Source: Sphingomonas sp. Leaf34 (lineage in GTDB: Bacteria; Pseudomonadota; Alphaproteobacteria; Sphingomonadales; Sphingomonadaceae). Taken from it: a stretch of 64,000 bases of DNA. Location of the stretch: contig NZ_LMLC01000005.1 of the NCBI RefSeq assembly GCF_001421805.1, forward strand, positions 398,684 through 462,683. Direction: 5' to 3'. The notes beneath the pieces are model-generated. The model worked only from the letters and a program-made list of their open reading frames with translations. It was not told the DNA's origin and ran no database searches. This document shows, in pieces, positions 36,804-46,153 of this stretch; position 1 is the stretch's first letter, and each line of letters starts with the position of its first letter. The position numbers and the translations under genes are program-made.

Positions 36804-37475
36804 ATGAAAACCAAGATGTTCGCGGGTGCGGCACTGGCTGCGCTGATCGCCACCAGCGGCTGCACCACCGATCCGGAGACCGGTCGCCAGACGATCTCGA
36901 AGACCGCGCTGGGCGGCATCGGCGGCGCGCTCGGCGGCTATCTGCTCGGCGACGTGGTCGGTGGGCGTCGCGATCGTACCGAGAAGCTGCTCGGCGCGGG
37001 CATTGGCGGCCTGGCCGGCGCAGGGATCGGCGCGTACATGGACAAGCAGGAGCGCGACCTGCGCGCCCGCACCGCTGGCACCGACGTCCAGGTGATCCGA
37101 CAGGGCGACGACCTGGTGCTCAACATCCCGTCGGGCATCACCTTCGCATATGACAGCGCTACCGTGCAGCCGCAGTTCCAGCGTACGCTCGACCAGGTCG
37201 CGGACACGCTGGCGCAGTACAACCAGACCTATGTCGACGTGTACGGCCATACCGATTCGACCGGCAGCGACCAGTATAACCAGGCGCTGTCCGAACGCCG
37301 CGCGCGCTCGGTCGCGGATTACCTGTCGGGTCACGGCGTGCAGAGCGCCCGCATCGGCACGCGCGGCTATGGCAAGACGCAGCCGATCGCGTCGAACGAT
37401 ACCGATGCCGGCCGCGCTGCGAACCGTCGCGTCGAGGTGAAGATCGTGCCGATCACGCAAAGCGACCTGCGGTAG
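36804..37475 (+). CDS. OmpA-family lipoprotein, YiaD-like
   Basis: A 223-residue outer-membrane lipoprotein. The signal peptide ends in a lipobox (ATSGC, Cys near residue 20). A glycine-zipper-like segment (GGIGGALGGYLLGDVVGG and GAGIGGLAGAGIGAYMDKQE) follows. A C-terminal OmpA peptidoglycan-binding domain (about 100-215) carries VYGHTDSTGSDQYN.ALSERRA and NRRVEVKI. It anchors the outer membrane to peptidoglycan. AGGGAGAG precedes the ATG. Confidence 0.93.
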   Translation: MKTKMFAGAALAALIATSGCTTDPETGRQTISKTALGGIGGALGGYLLGDVVGGRRDRTEKLLGAGIGGLAGAGIGAYMDKQERDLRARTAGTDVQVIRQGDDLVLNIPSGITFAYDSATVQPQFQRTLDQVADTLAQYNQTYVDVYGHTDSTGSDQYNQALSERRARSVADYLSGHGVQSARIGTRGYGKTQPIASNDTDAGRAANRRVEVKIVPITQSDLR

Positions 37476-37487
37476 TCAGAGGCGCCA

Positions 37488-37511
37488 CTCCTCCCCCGTC
37501 GTGGGGAGGAG
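37488..37511. terminator. Bidirectional hairpin between convergent genes
   Basis: Perfect 9-base stem CTCCTCCCC (37488-37496) and GGGGAGGAG (37503-37511) with loop CGTCGT. It lies between the ends of the OmpA lipoprotein gene and the convergent csaA gene. It may act as a terminator for both, or be a dispersed hairpin repeat; there is no T-run. Confidence 0.5.
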
Positions 37512-37518
37512 CAGCCAT

Positions 37519-37863
37519 CTAGAACAACCGACCGCCATTCGGGACCTGCGCGGTCGGCGAGATTAGAACCACCTTCCCCGCCGCATCGGGGAAGCCGAGC
37601 GTCAGAACTTCGGACATCATCGGCCCGATCTGGCGGGGTGGAAAATTGACCACCGCCGCGACCTGGCGACCGATCAGCGTCTCCGGTGCATAATGGTCTG
37701 TGATCTGCGCGGACGAGCGCTTCTCACCGATCTCCGGACCGAAATCGATCCGCAGCTTGAACGCGGGTTTGCGCGCTTCGGGGAAGCGTTCGGCCGCGAC
37801 GATCGTGCCGACGCGGATGTCGACCTTCTCGAAATCGGGGAAGCTGATCTCAGGGGACGGCAT
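37519..37863 (-). CDS. csaA: CsaA-type tRNA-binding protein
   Basis: A 114-residue single-domain EMAP/Trbp111-like tRNA-binding protein, described as an export-related chaperone in Bacillus. The fold is covered by DFEKVDIRVGTIVAAERFPEARKPAFKL, SSAQITDHY, QVAAVVNFPPRQIG and LTLGF. ATG 37863 directly follows the stop of the upstream transferase gene and gives the usual N-terminus (MPSPEISFPDF). ATG 37884 would add 7 residues and overlap that gene by 20 bases. Confidence 0.92.
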   Translation of the reverse strand: MPSPEISFPDFEKVDIRVGTIVAAERFPEARKPAFKLRIDFGPEIGEKRSSAQITDHYAPETLIGRQVAAVVNFPPRQIGPMMSEVLTLGFPDAAGKVVLISPTAQVPNGGRLF

Positions 37864-37864
37864 C

Positions 37865-38539
37865 TCAGAAATCAACATTGTCATAGTGCGACGGGGGCGA
37901 GATCAGTTCCATCCGTTCGGACAGCAGCGGGCGGAAGCTCGGGCGGCTCTTGAAGCCGCGATACCAGCGCGCGGTCTGGTCGTGCCCCTTCCAGTCGATC
38001 CCGCCGAGATAATCGGTGACCGAAATCTGCGCGGCCGCGGCAAGATCGGCGAGACTCATCGTCGCACCGCCCAGCCAGTTCCGATGATCGAGCAGATAGT
38101 CCATGTAATCGAGATGCCCGACCGCGGCCTTCATCGCCTCGCGCAGGCCCTTGGCATCGGGTGCGGCGCGATGCGCAAGCCGCTTGACCATGCGCTCGTG
38201 CAACAAGGGTCCGGTGACGTCGCGGTAGAAATGCGTATCGAACCACGTCACCAACCGGCGGATTTCAGCGCGGTTGGTGGCGGTGCCGTTGATCATCGCG
38301 GCTTTTTCGACGGTCTCCTCGAAGAACTCGCAGATCGCCATCGAATCGATCAGCGGCGCCACGCCGCGCGACGCGTCGACCATCACCGGCGTCTGCCCGG
38401 CGGGATTCATGTCCATGAACTCGTCGCGCCGATCCCAAGGCGATTCGCGGACGAGTTCATACCCGACCCCCTTCTCGCCCAGCAGCAGGCGCACCTTTCG
38501 CGAGAAGGGACATAAGGGGAATTGGTAAAGCTGCCACAT
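37865..38539 (-). CDS. Glutathione S-transferase family protein
   Basis: A 224-residue cytosolic protein. The N-terminal thioredoxin-like domain has CPFSRK (Cys near residue 10) and the NPAGQTPVMVD segment that binds glutathione's gamma-glutamyl part. A helical C-terminal domain follows. The Cys-Pro start suggests a beta/omega-like thiol transferase. The substrate is unknown. It is co-directional with csaA and almost touching it, so an operon is likely. Confidence 0.88.
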   Translation of the reverse strand: MWQLYQFPLCPFSRKVRLLLGEKGVGYELVRESPWDRRDEFMDMNPAGQTPVMVDASRGVAPLIDSMAICEFFEETVEKAAMINGTATNRAEIRRLVTWFDTHFYRDVTGPLLHERMVKRLAHRAAPDAKGLREAMKAAVGHLDYMDYLLDHRNWLGGATMSLADLAAAAQISVTDYLGGIDWKGHDQTARWYRGFKSRPSFRPLLSERMELISPPSHYDNVDF

Positions 38540-38668
38540 CCCCTCCGTTTAGGCGGTGCGAGGCGGGTGTGTCACTAGCGCCGAGAGCGAATAGCGCACG
38601 GTGCGTTCGGGCGCTCTGCCGCGGCCGCAGGCTCGCGTCCGAAAGGATCGAGCCGTATCGACAGGGTG

Positions 38669-38704
38669 TCCCCCCGCCCCCGCCGCCGCCGCCGCCGCCG
38701 CCGT
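38669..38704 (+). repeat. Low-complexity C-rich and CCG triplet tract
   Basis: A run of C-rich sequence passes into about seven CCG triplets in the 227-base gap between the transferase gene and the decarboxylase gene. No gene is seen in this gap. It is a likely slippage site. Confidence 0.7.
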
Positions 38705-38766
38705 TACCGCGCACGCATACGCTTGCCGCCATGCTCCGGCCCGATCGGGCGTTTAGGTCCCGGCGA

Positions 38767-39618
38767 TCAAACCGGACGATCGCCCATGCGTTCGCCGAGC
38801 CGCACCGGCCGCGCCGGCCCCCAGTTTTCGTCAAACGCGATCGCGCCCTGCCGGAACAGCATCACGATCGTCGAGCCAAGCAGGAAGCGCCCCATTTCTT
38901 CGCCCTGTTCGAGCGCGACGTTATGATCGGCATAGTGCCATTCCCTCAGCGTGCCGGTACGTTTCGCATTCACGACGCCGTGCCATGCGGTCGCGATGCT
39001 GCCGACGATGGTCGCGCCGATGAGCACCATGACGAATGTGCCGTGCTCCGCACTCTCGAAGACGCACACAAGGCGTTCGTTGCGCGCGAACAGATTGGGC
39101 ACTCCGCGCGCCGTGACGGGGTTCACCGAGAACAGGCTGCCGGGAATGTAGCGCATCCCCGTCAACCGGCCGGCGCACGGCATATGGAGACGGTGATAGT
39201 CCCGCGGCGACAGATAAAGATTTGCGAAACTGCCATGACGGAACTCCGCGGCCAGTGTGCCGTCACCGCCGATCAGTTCGGTGGTGGTGAACCGGTGCCC
39301 CTTGGCCTGCACGATATGATGGTCGTCGATCGCACCGACCTGACTGATCGCGCCATCCACCGGACAAATGAAATCGGCATCCGCCAGCGGCCGAGCGCCC
39401 GGCCGCAGCGGCCGCGAGAAGAAGTCGTTGAAGCTGGCGTAGCTGGCGATGTCCGGATTGTCGGCTTCGCTCATATCGACGCCGTAGCGCACGACGAACC
39501 AGCGGATCAGCCGGGTGGTCATTGCACCGCCCCGCGCCCGCGCGATACGACCCGCCAGACGGGTCAGCCGCTGTTTCGGCAGGGCATATTGCAGCAGGAC
39601 GGTAAAGCGATCGGACAT
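38767..39618 (-). CDS. psd: Phosphatidylserine decarboxylase-related protein
   Basis: Makes phosphatidylethanolamine from phosphatidylserine. The 283 residues include FNDFFSRPLRPGARP, the CPVDGAISQVG segment, the YHRLHMP motif and the LGST site (FLLGSTIVMLF) near the C-terminus, where self-cleavage creates the pyruvoyl group. These and the length match the long E. coli-like Psd type. ATG 39618 has AAGGATCC upstream; a longer in-frame start is less likely. Confidence 0.93.
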   Translation of the reverse strand: MSDRFTVLLQYALPKQRLTRLAGRIARARGGAMTTRLIRWFVVRYGVDMSEADNPDIASYASFNDFFSRPLRPGARPLADADFICPVDGAISQVGAIDDHHIVQAKGHRFTTTELIGGDGTLAAEFRHGSFANLYLSPRDYHRLHMPCAGRLTGMRYIPGSLFSVNPVTARGVPNLFARNERLVCVFESAEHGTFVMVLIGATIVGSIATAWHGVVNAKRTGTLREWHYADHNVALEQGEEMGRFLLGSTIVMLFRQGAIAFDENWGPARPVRLGERMGDRPV

Positions 39619-39744
39619 TGAGGATCCTTGAAGATCGGCCAGCGGATGGACGGCGCGATTGTTCCCCGTCATGCGCGTCGCATCAAGCCCATCCCGGAGC
39701 GTCCCGCACCGACACGGTCTCGAAAATGCCCGCGGAATGCGCAT

Positions 39745-40092
39745 ATGGTGCGCATGGGCGGTCGCGTGAAACGGATAGCTGGGCTGGCGGCGGCTGCCGC
39801 AAGAGCTGCACCAGAGCAGGACGATCCGTGCTGCGCCTTATGCGGGCGGCGTCTTGGGCAACGCGTGGAGCGACATCATAGTGTTCCCAAGAGCGAGGGC
39901 GGCACGACGACCGTGCCGGTGCATCCGATCTGCCATCGCACCATCCATGCCTTTGTCGCGAACCACGCGTTGGCTTCGTCCTATGCGACGATGGACCAGC
40001 TGCGCGAACGCGAGGATATCCGGCAATATCTTCGCTGGATCGCTGGCAAGCCGCCCGACTTTCGCGCGCCTACACGGCGGCGCAAGGCGTGA
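39745..40092 (+). CDS. HNH endonuclease family protein
   Basis: A 115-residue protein with a basic N-terminus and an HNH core: two Cys in CALCGR, ERHHSVPKSEGG, and PICHRTIHAF. It could be a nicking nuclease; similar free-standing HNH proteins are common in sphingomonads and mostly uncharacterised. ATG 39745 is preferred over ATG 39628, because GCGGAATG precedes it and the longer form adds only low-quality sequence. It is not beside any phage gene. Confidence 0.72.
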   Translation: MVRMGGRVKRIAGLAAAAARAAPEQDDPCCALCGRRLGQRVERHHSVPKSEGGTTTVPVHPICHRTIHAFVANHALASSYATMDQLREREDIRQYLRWIAGKPPDFRAPTRRRKA

Positions 40093-40337
40093 CGAAACGC
40101 ACCGGCACGCGGTCCGTCCGCAACGGCCACCACATGCTGACCATAGCATCCTTGTCGATGCCATCCCGCGCCTGTTCAAGCCGTTGACGTGGCCTGGTGC
40201 GGTTGCAGAGCGCGATGACGATGCCGCAGATCGCCGAGGCCGACGGTACGCGATGGGAAGACTAAGCGCGCGCACGGCGGATCGTCTGGGCTTGTGTCGC
40301 ATTCTCCGAGCTATGCTGCGCCCGGGTACGGCCATGC

Positions 40338-41030
40338 TCATACCGCAGTGCCGACGAGGTGGCCGATCCCGGCGGTCGCCGCCATCGCCGCCGCCCCCCA
40401 GAGCAACACGCGGACGGCAGGGCGAAACGGACGCGCGCCTCCAACCCTCGCGCCGACGATCCCGAGGATGGCAAGACAGACCAGCGTCGCGCCGATCACG
40501 ACAGCCAACCGCTGCGGCGCCGGCGCCAGTGCGGCGACCAGGAGCGGGACAACCGCACCGGCAACGAAGCTGACCGCCGATGCGAACGCGGCCTGTACCG
40601 GGCGCGCGAGGACGATCTCGGAGATGCCGAGCTCGTCGCGGGCATGCGCCCCGAGTGCATCATGCGCCATCAACTGCCCGGCAACCTGACGCGCCAGTGT
40701 CGCGTCGAGACCGCGCGCCACATAGATCTGCGCGAGTTCGTCATGCTCGTGCGCCCAATCGCTCGCGAGTTCGGCATGCTCGCGCGTCAGGTCGGCGGCC
40801 TCGCTGTCCGCCTGCGAACTCACCGAGACATATTCGCCCGCCGCCATCGACATCGCGCCGGCGACCATCGCCGCCGAACCCGCGACCAGCACCGTACCGG
40901 TACTCGCCCCCGAAGCCGCAACGCCGGCGATCAGGCTGGCGGTCGAGACGATGCCGTCGTTTGCACCGAGCACAGCCGCGCGCAACCAGCCGGTGCGCGA
41001 AACCAGATGCCGTTCATCATGCTTGCTCAT
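40338..41030 (-). CDS. VIT1/CCC1-family iron/manganese transporter
   Basis: A 230-residue membrane protein with five predicted helices. The signature GANDGIVSTASLIAGVA and the amphipathic AMSMAAGEYVSVSSQ.D...A stretch are typical of VIT1/CCC1 proteins, which move Fe2+ or Mn2+ across membranes. AGGAAACAGCC lies upstream of ATG 41030. Confidence 0.92.
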   Translation of the reverse strand: MSKHDERHLVSRTGWLRAAVLGANDGIVSTASLIAGVAASGASTGTVLVAGSAAMVAGAMSMAAGEYVSVSSQADSEAADLTREHAELASDWAHEHDELAQIYVARGLDATLARQVAGQLMAHDALGAHARDELGISEIVLARPVQAAFASAVSFVAGAVVPLLVAALAPAPQRLAVVIGATLVCLAILGIVGARVGGARPFRPAVRVLLWGAAAMAATAGIGHLVGTAV

Positions 41031-41400
41031 GGCTGTTTCCTGATGGTTTTGTCGGGTGTGACGAGGGTAACGCCCCGTTTGCGGACAATCAGATGGTTTT
41101 GCGCCACCGGTCGATCGGCGGACAGGATCAGCCATGGATCGACCGCATGCTGGCTTTCATCGGAACGTGGAGGCGAAGCCGGATCCACCGACTTTCAGTC
41201 AGCCTATCGTCAGTTCACCCATCGCCCAAGCGTCGGCTAAATTCGCGTTTCCAGGCGCAGTAAATTGAAACATTATCGTACGCAGCGACTCCTCAACCAG
41301 ATCGATCACGACAACCTGGCTGATCCTGAGCATCATGCCCAATGCAGACTTTGTACTTCATCATGCGCCTCATTCGGCAACGCAATTCTTCACGTTTTCG
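41031..41400. other. Gene-free boundary between housekeeping genes and EPS cluster
   Basis: No convincing gene is seen. The DNA turns from GC-rich to AT-richer here: the 60 bases at 41341-41400 contain 27 G or C by hand count. It marks the left border of the second polysaccharide cluster. Confidence 0.5.
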
Positions 41401-42279
41401 TCAACCACGCAAGCCCGAGGCAATTCCTCGATACCAGCTTTTAAGACCCCGAATCTTCATCCTTCCCCGAATTACGTTCAATACCGCTTTGGCAAGGGAA
41501 ACACATATCACCAGCGCGGTAATGACCTTACCGAAGTGATCGCGCACGAAGATCATGTGACCACGTGTAAAGTGATAAATCGAGAAAGCGCTGAATGACC
41601 CGCCGGTCGAAACCGAAACCTTGTGCCGGCACTCCAATCGCGTATCAACAACAATTCGCTGACCGGCCGCCGCCATCTTCATACAAAGCTCGGCGTCTTC
41701 CCAATACACAAAGTGGCGCTCGTCAAAGCCATTCATCGCCTCGAATGAATCGATGTTGAATGTGATGCAGCACCCCGATGCGAATTTGGTGTCTTCGATC
41801 GCTTTCATCGGCACTTCACGGCGCAGGCGACCGATGTGGTCGTGAAACGGTATGATGCCCCGTGCCAACCTAAAAGAACCAGTCACAAACCATATCCGGT
41901 CGGGCTGCGAATAATATGTGATGAGCGGCACGAGGGCGTCCGCCTTTTGCTCCTCCAACGAGCCAACCATCGCATGCATGAGGCTGTCATTAAACTCGGT
42001 ATCGTTGTTGATGAAGGTAATATGGGTGGCACCGTGACTGCGCGCGAAAGCTAGCCCCTGATTGCAGCCTTTCGCAAATCCAACATTCTCATCATTCAGA
42101 ATGACGTGCGTGTTGGGTCGGTCAAGCTGACGCAAATAATCCGCCGTTCCATCGGTCGAGGCGTTATCCACGATGAGCAGGATGAAATCGCGATTGCGTT
42201 GCGCTTCGATGGAGTCCAGAAATGGCTCGAGAATGTCGTCGTTGAGCGCGTTGAAGGTGACGGTAACGATAACGTTCAT
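41401..42279 (-). CDS. Family 2 glycosyltransferase
   Basis: A 292-residue GT-A fold enzyme: VIVTVTFNALND at the N-terminus, VDNASTDGTADYLR, the DxD-like NNDTE near residue 90, and FVYWEDAELCMKMAAAG, which is typical of rhamnosyl- and related transferases. It is likely to add one sugar to the lipid-linked repeat unit on the cytosolic side. A hydrophobic segment lies near the C-terminus. ATG 42279 has AAAGG upstream. Base composition is lower in GC than most of the window, and it is divergent from the next genes. Confidence 0.88.
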   Translation of the reverse strand: MNVIVTVTFNALNDDILEPFLDSIEAQRNRDFILLIVDNASTDGTADYLRQLDRPNTHVILNDENVGFAKGCNQGLAFARSHGATHITFINNDTEFNDSLMHAMVGSLEEQKADALVPLITYYSQPDRIWFVTGSFRLARGIIPFHDHIGRLRREVPMKAIEDTKFASGCCITFNIDSFEAMNGFDERHFVYWEDAELCMKMAAAGQRIVVDTRLECRHKVSVSTGGSFSAFSIYHFTRGHMIFVRDHFGKVITALVICVSLAKAVLNVIRGRMKIRGLKSWYRGIASGLRG

Positions 42280-42471
42280 GGGCAGCCTTTCCATGGCACC
42301 TTCTGTGCCGCTGCGCTCCCGTAGCGGAGAAGCCAGTGCAAAAGGAAGCACCGGGCTAGCGCCGCCTCGCTGGTACCCCGCCGCCCCGATCCGACGGTCT
42401 ATCGCTCATGGATAAAAAGGTGCCGCGACCGCCCTCGCCATGACTTGCTTTTCGCGATACCTCGCCAATCG

Positions 42472-43605
42472 ATGACATTGCCAATCGAAATTCCCCTTTA
42501 TGCGATACGCCATGGCCAAATCGGCGGGACCGAATTCGCGATCTACAACCTGATACGCGGCCTAGCCGCGACCGACGTGCCGCTGGTGCTAAATTACGGT
42601 CGTGACGCTGATCTTTCGCCCGATTTCCTGGACTGGACGAGAGGCGTCCCTGGTATATCGATGCGTCGAGGCGGCGGACTGCCCGGACCGAAAAGCACGC
42701 GTTTCATCGAAGAAGCGCTGTTCCAAAACCGGCGTCGTGGCGACAAGTGGGCGATCTTTCCCAATTATTTCTGCCCGCCCGCGCTCGTCGGCCGCCGGGG
42801 CAGGAACTGCGTGATCCTGCACGATATCCAGTATAAGCGTTATCCTGAATATCATTCGCCGAAGCGGCGCGCCTGGCTTGATTTCTATCTACCGCGGATG
42901 CTCCGTTCGGCCGATGCGATCATCCTGATCTCCCAATCCGAGCTCTCGCTCGTGCGCGAATATTTCGGGGAGGCGATCGCGGCCCGCTGCGACGTCGTAC
43001 CCAACGCGATCGATTTCGTGCGCTTGCAGGGCGGCACCGGCAAGCCGAGCGCCGAGGCCCGCCAAATGGTCGGGAAGCGGTACATATTATCGGTATGCCA
43101 TCAGTTCCCCCACAAAAACGTGCCCACGCTGCTCGCCGCCTTTGCCAACGTGGCGCAGCGGGATCCGTCGCTGCAGCTCTACCTTGTGGGATCGTCCTCG
43201 GCGGCCAATCGGGATTTTGTCCGGGCAGCATCGACGCCGGCAATTATCGACCGGGTCCATCTGACCGGTTTCGTCAGCGATGCCGATCTGGGGCTGTTGT
43301 ATGCGCATGCCCAACTATTCGTTCTGCCCTCGCTGTACGAGGGGTTCGGCATGCCGGCCGTGGAGTCGCTGGGTCTGGGCATACCGACCCTAGTGAGCAA
43401 CGCGTATGCCTTGCCTGAAGTCACATTGGGGCACGCGGGGGTGATCGATCAGCCTCGCGACCCGGCAGTATGGGCGGATGCCATCGAAGCAGCGCTCGCA
43501 TCCGGCAATCGCCCATCTTCCGCCGCGATCGCCGAGATCCGCGCTACCTATGAGCCCGCTACGGTCGCGCGCAAACTGGTAAAGGTGCTCTCCGCTCGCG
43601 GGTAA
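42472..43605 (+). CDS. Family 4 glycosyltransferase
   Basis: A 377-residue GT-B enzyme. The N-terminal half has GQIGGTEFAIYNLIRGL. The C-terminal half has SVCHQFPHKNVPTLLAAF and the donor-binding PSLYEGFGMPAVESLGLGIPT. It probably adds a sugar to the repeat unit. ATG 42472 is chosen; a TTG nine codons upstream is possible. Neither has a strong ribosome site. Confidence 0.88.
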   Translation: MTLPIEIPLYAIRHGQIGGTEFAIYNLIRGLAATDVPLVLNYGRDADLSPDFLDWTRGVPGISMRRGGGLPGPKSTRFIEEALFQNRRRGDKWAIFPNYFCPPALVGRRGRNCVILHDIQYKRYPEYHSPKRRAWLDFYLPRMLRSADAIILISQSELSLVREYFGEAIAARCDVVPNAIDFVRLQGGTGKPSAEARQMVGKRYILSVCHQFPHKNVPTLLAAFANVAQRDPSLQLYLVGSSSAANRDFVRAASTPAIIDRVHLTGFVSDADLGLLYAHAQLFVLPSLYEGFGMPAVESLGLGIPTLVSNAYALPEVTLGHAGVIDQPRDPAVWADAIEAALASGNRPSSAAIAEIRATYEPATVARKLVKVLSARG

Positions 43606-43761
43606 AGCGTGCTTTATCCATTACCGTCGGACACCCGTGGTACGCCATGGCTATGGCCGTATCCCCCCGCGTTGGCTAAGGACGGCGCGGATTGCCGATC
43701 GTCCGCGGCCAGCGCCTGGTCGATAGCCGTTGACTTGGTTACAAGTGGAGTCGAAAATATC

Positions 43762-44901
43762 ATGAACGTGCTCATCACCGGCGGCGCCGGGTTCATCGGT
43801 TCGCGCCTTGCGCACAAGCTGCACCAGGGCAATGCCACGGTCACCGTCATCGACAATTTGAGCGAGCAGATTCACGGGGCCGGACGCGCGTTTCCCGACG
43901 GGCTGGAAGACGTCGCCCGTTGCATCATCGGCGATGTGCGCGACCGTGACGCAATGCGCGCCGCGATCGCTGGACAAGAGGTGATCGTCCACCTTGCCGC
44001 CGAGACCGGCACGGGCCAGTCGATGTACCAGGTCGAGCATTATGCCGACGTCAATTTGCAAGGCACCGCCGTCCTTCTTGATCTGCTCGTCAACGAACGC
44101 CCGCCCGCGTTGCGCAAGCTCGTCGTGGCCTCCTCGCGCGCGATCTATGGCGAGGGCCAGTATCATTGCGCGGAGCATGGCAGCATTTACCCAGATGCAC
44201 GCACGGTCGAGGCGATGGACGCGGGCCGCTTCGATCCCGTCTGCCCAACCTGTGGCAACGCCGTAACGGTAGAGCCCACCGCGGAAGCAACCCCCTATGG
44301 CCCTTCGTCCTTCTATGGCCTGACAAAGCAGGTCCAGGAGCAGATGGTGCTGATGTTCGCCGCGACGCTGGGCGTCGATGGCTTCGCCATGCGGTATCAG
44401 AATGTCTATGGGCCGGGACAGAGCCTGAACAATCCATATACCGGCATCCTTGCGGTATTCTCGAACTTGGTGCGCCAGGGCAAGGGCCTCAATATCTTCG
44501 AGGATGGCGAGGAAAGCCGCGACTTCGTCTTCGTCGACGACGTGATCGACGCCACCGCCGCCGTTTGCGCTCCCGATGTGCATGGAGTGATGTCACTCAA
44601 CGTCGGCGCGGGTGTGCGGACCAGCGTGCTGGACGTTGCGCGCACGGTGATCGACTATTACGGCGCGGACGTCCCTGTCGCGGTGACCGGTGCCTACCGC
44701 CTGGGCGATATCCGCCACAACGTCGCCGACATTTCACGCATCCAGGCCCTGACCGGCTTTACCCCGAAATGGGCGTTTGCCGACGGTCTCAAGGCATTTC
44801 TGGACTGGGCCGGCGGGCATGAGGCAGCCGACTCGGGATTCGACAAGTCGCTGAAGGAATTGAGTGACCGCCAGCTTCTGCGCACGGGCAAGGTAGCCTA
44901 A
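43762..44901 (+). CDS. NAD-dependent epimerase, probable dTDP-L-rhamnose 4-epimerase
   Basis: A 379-residue extended SDR protein: GGAGFIGS at residues 7-14, the active-site YGLTK (about 180), and NVYGPGQS. Between strands it has an insertion with YHCAEHG and VCPTCG, a putative zinc-like element. As far as I recall, this insertion is typical of dTDP-L-rhamnose 4-epimerases, which make dTDP-6-deoxy-L-talose. The complete rfbCBDA set downstream would supply its substrate. A UDP-glucuronate or UDP-galactose epimerase is the alternative. Confidence 0.75.
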   Translation: MNVLITGGAGFIGSRLAHKLHQGNATVTVIDNLSEQIHGAGRAFPDGLEDVARCIIGDVRDRDAMRAAIAGQEVIVHLAAETGTGQSMYQVEHYADVNLQGTAVLLDLLVNERPPALRKLVVASSRAIYGEGQYHCAEHGSIYPDARTVEAMDAGRFDPVCPTCGNAVTVEPTAEATPYGPSSFYGLTKQVQEQMVLMFAATLGVDGFAMRYQNVYGPGQSLNNPYTGILAVFSNLVRQGKGLNIFEDGEESRDFVFVDDVIDATAAVCAPDVHGVMSLNVGAGVRTSVLDVARTVIDYYGADVPVAVTGAYRLGDIRHNVADISRIQALTGFTPKWAFADGLKAFLDWAGGHEAADSGFDKSLKELSDRQLLRTGKVA

Positions 44902-45007
44902 AGTGTTGCCGCGCTGGTACAATCAAGGGCTTTTGCCTATGCTGTGCCAGCGCCGAACTTGTGCGACCGCGCAAACCTGCGTTCGCTGACGGGACTCTGC
45001 TTCTTTC

Positions 45008-46126
45008 ATGACCAAAACGATATTTGAGTCCGATGTGCCGACCTCCACATCGGTAGATGCCCCGCAGCATGCGCCGCAACCGGTCCAAAGCCGGCTCCGC
45101 GTAAACAATTTCGACGGCCTGCGGCTGATCTTCGCGGCGATGGTGGTGGTTTTCCATGTGGCGCTGCTTTCGCAGGCACCGCAGTTGGACTGGCTGTACC
45201 GCTACGTATCGTCGGGCTTCGCGGTTCAGGCGTTCTTCGTCGTCAGCGGCTTCCTCGTGACGATGAGCTTCGATAATACCACGTCCTTGGTGAGCTATGC
45301 CAAGAAGCGTATCTTCCGGATCGCACCGGCGTACATCGTCGTCATCCTCGTCGCGGCTTTTGCCCTCGTCGCGATATCGACGCTGTCGCCGGGGCAGTAT
45401 TTTGCCGATCCCCGCTGGCGATCGTACGTTGCATCAAATTTGATGCTGTCGAACTTCCGTCAGCCCACCTTGCCCGGCGTCTTCACCAACAACTTCGAGC
45501 CCGCGGTCAACGGGTCGCTGTGGACCATCAAGCTCGAGGTGATGTTCTACTGCCTGGTGCCCTTCATCGTCTGGGCCAGCCGGCGGTTTGGTTACAAGCC
45601 GGTCGTTGCGGCATTGTTCGTGTTCTCGATCCTGTGGCACGGCGCCTTCGCCTATTATGCCGATGCGCATAACTCCGATCTGGCCGCACGCTTTGCAAAG
45701 CAGCTGCCCGGCCAGCTCGCCTTCTTCGCCGGCGGAACATTTGCGTATTACAGAACGCGCGATGGCCTCCCTCCACCTGCCGCGTGGATGGTCGTGTGTG
45801 CCGTCGCCGGCTATGCGCTGACGCAGGGCATGGTCTTTTTGGTCCTGGCGCCCATCTGCGTGACGTTAATCGTCTACTGGGCATCGATCCGGGTGCCGCA
45901 GCTGTGGAGCGCAAAGCGTTCGGGCGACCTGTCCTATGGCCTATATCTCTATCATTTCCCGATCGTGCAGGTCCTAATTGCACTTGGCGCGTTCAAGGCG
46001 GCCCCGATCGCAAGTCTCTTCGCCGTGTGCGGACTTGCGTTTGCCGCCGCGTTGGTTTCGTGGCACGTGATCGAAAAGAACGCGCTCCGGTTCGCGCACT
46101 CGCGCACGACCGCACCGCGTGTATGA
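45008..46126 (+). CDS. Acyltransferase family 3 protein
   Basis: A 372-residue membrane protein with about ten helices. It opens with NNFDGLRLIFAAMVVVFHV and FFVVSGFLVTMSF, which carry the conserved His and the GF motif of O-acetyltransferases such as OatA. It probably adds acetyl or a similar acyl group to the polysaccharide repeat unit at the inner membrane. It lies between the epimerase and the polymerase gene, co-directional. Confidence 0.88.
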   Translation: MTKTIFESDVPTSTSVDAPQHAPQPVQSRLRVNNFDGLRLIFAAMVVVFHVALLSQAPQLDWLYRYVSSGFAVQAFFVVSGFLVTMSFDNTTSLVSYAKKRIFRIAPAYIVVILVAAFALVAISTLSPGQYFADPRWRSYVASNLMLSNFRQPTLPGVFTNNFEPAVNGSLWTIKLEVMFYCLVPFIVWASRRFGYKPVVAALFVFSILWHGAFAYYADAHNSDLAARFAKQLPGQLAFFAGGTFAYYRTRDGLPPPAAWMVVCAVAGYALTQGMVFLVLAPICVTLIVYWASIRVPQLWSAKRSGDLSYGLYLYHFPIVQVLIALGAFKAAPIASLFAVCGLAFAAALVSWHVIEKNALRFAHSRTTAPRV

Positions 46127-46153
46127 GTAGGCGTGCATGAGTAGGTTTCGAAC

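Noticed and set aside
40093..40337. Minus-strand frame ending VRFVTPCAAV in the gap between the HNH and VIT1 genes
   Set aside because: About 63 codons with only late start codons and no family I can name; may be a gene remnant, but support is too weak.
43730..43759. TTGACT-N18-AAAATA as a promoter for the epimerase gene
   Set aside because: The -10-like box would lie two bases from the start codon, which is implausible for a normal promoter.
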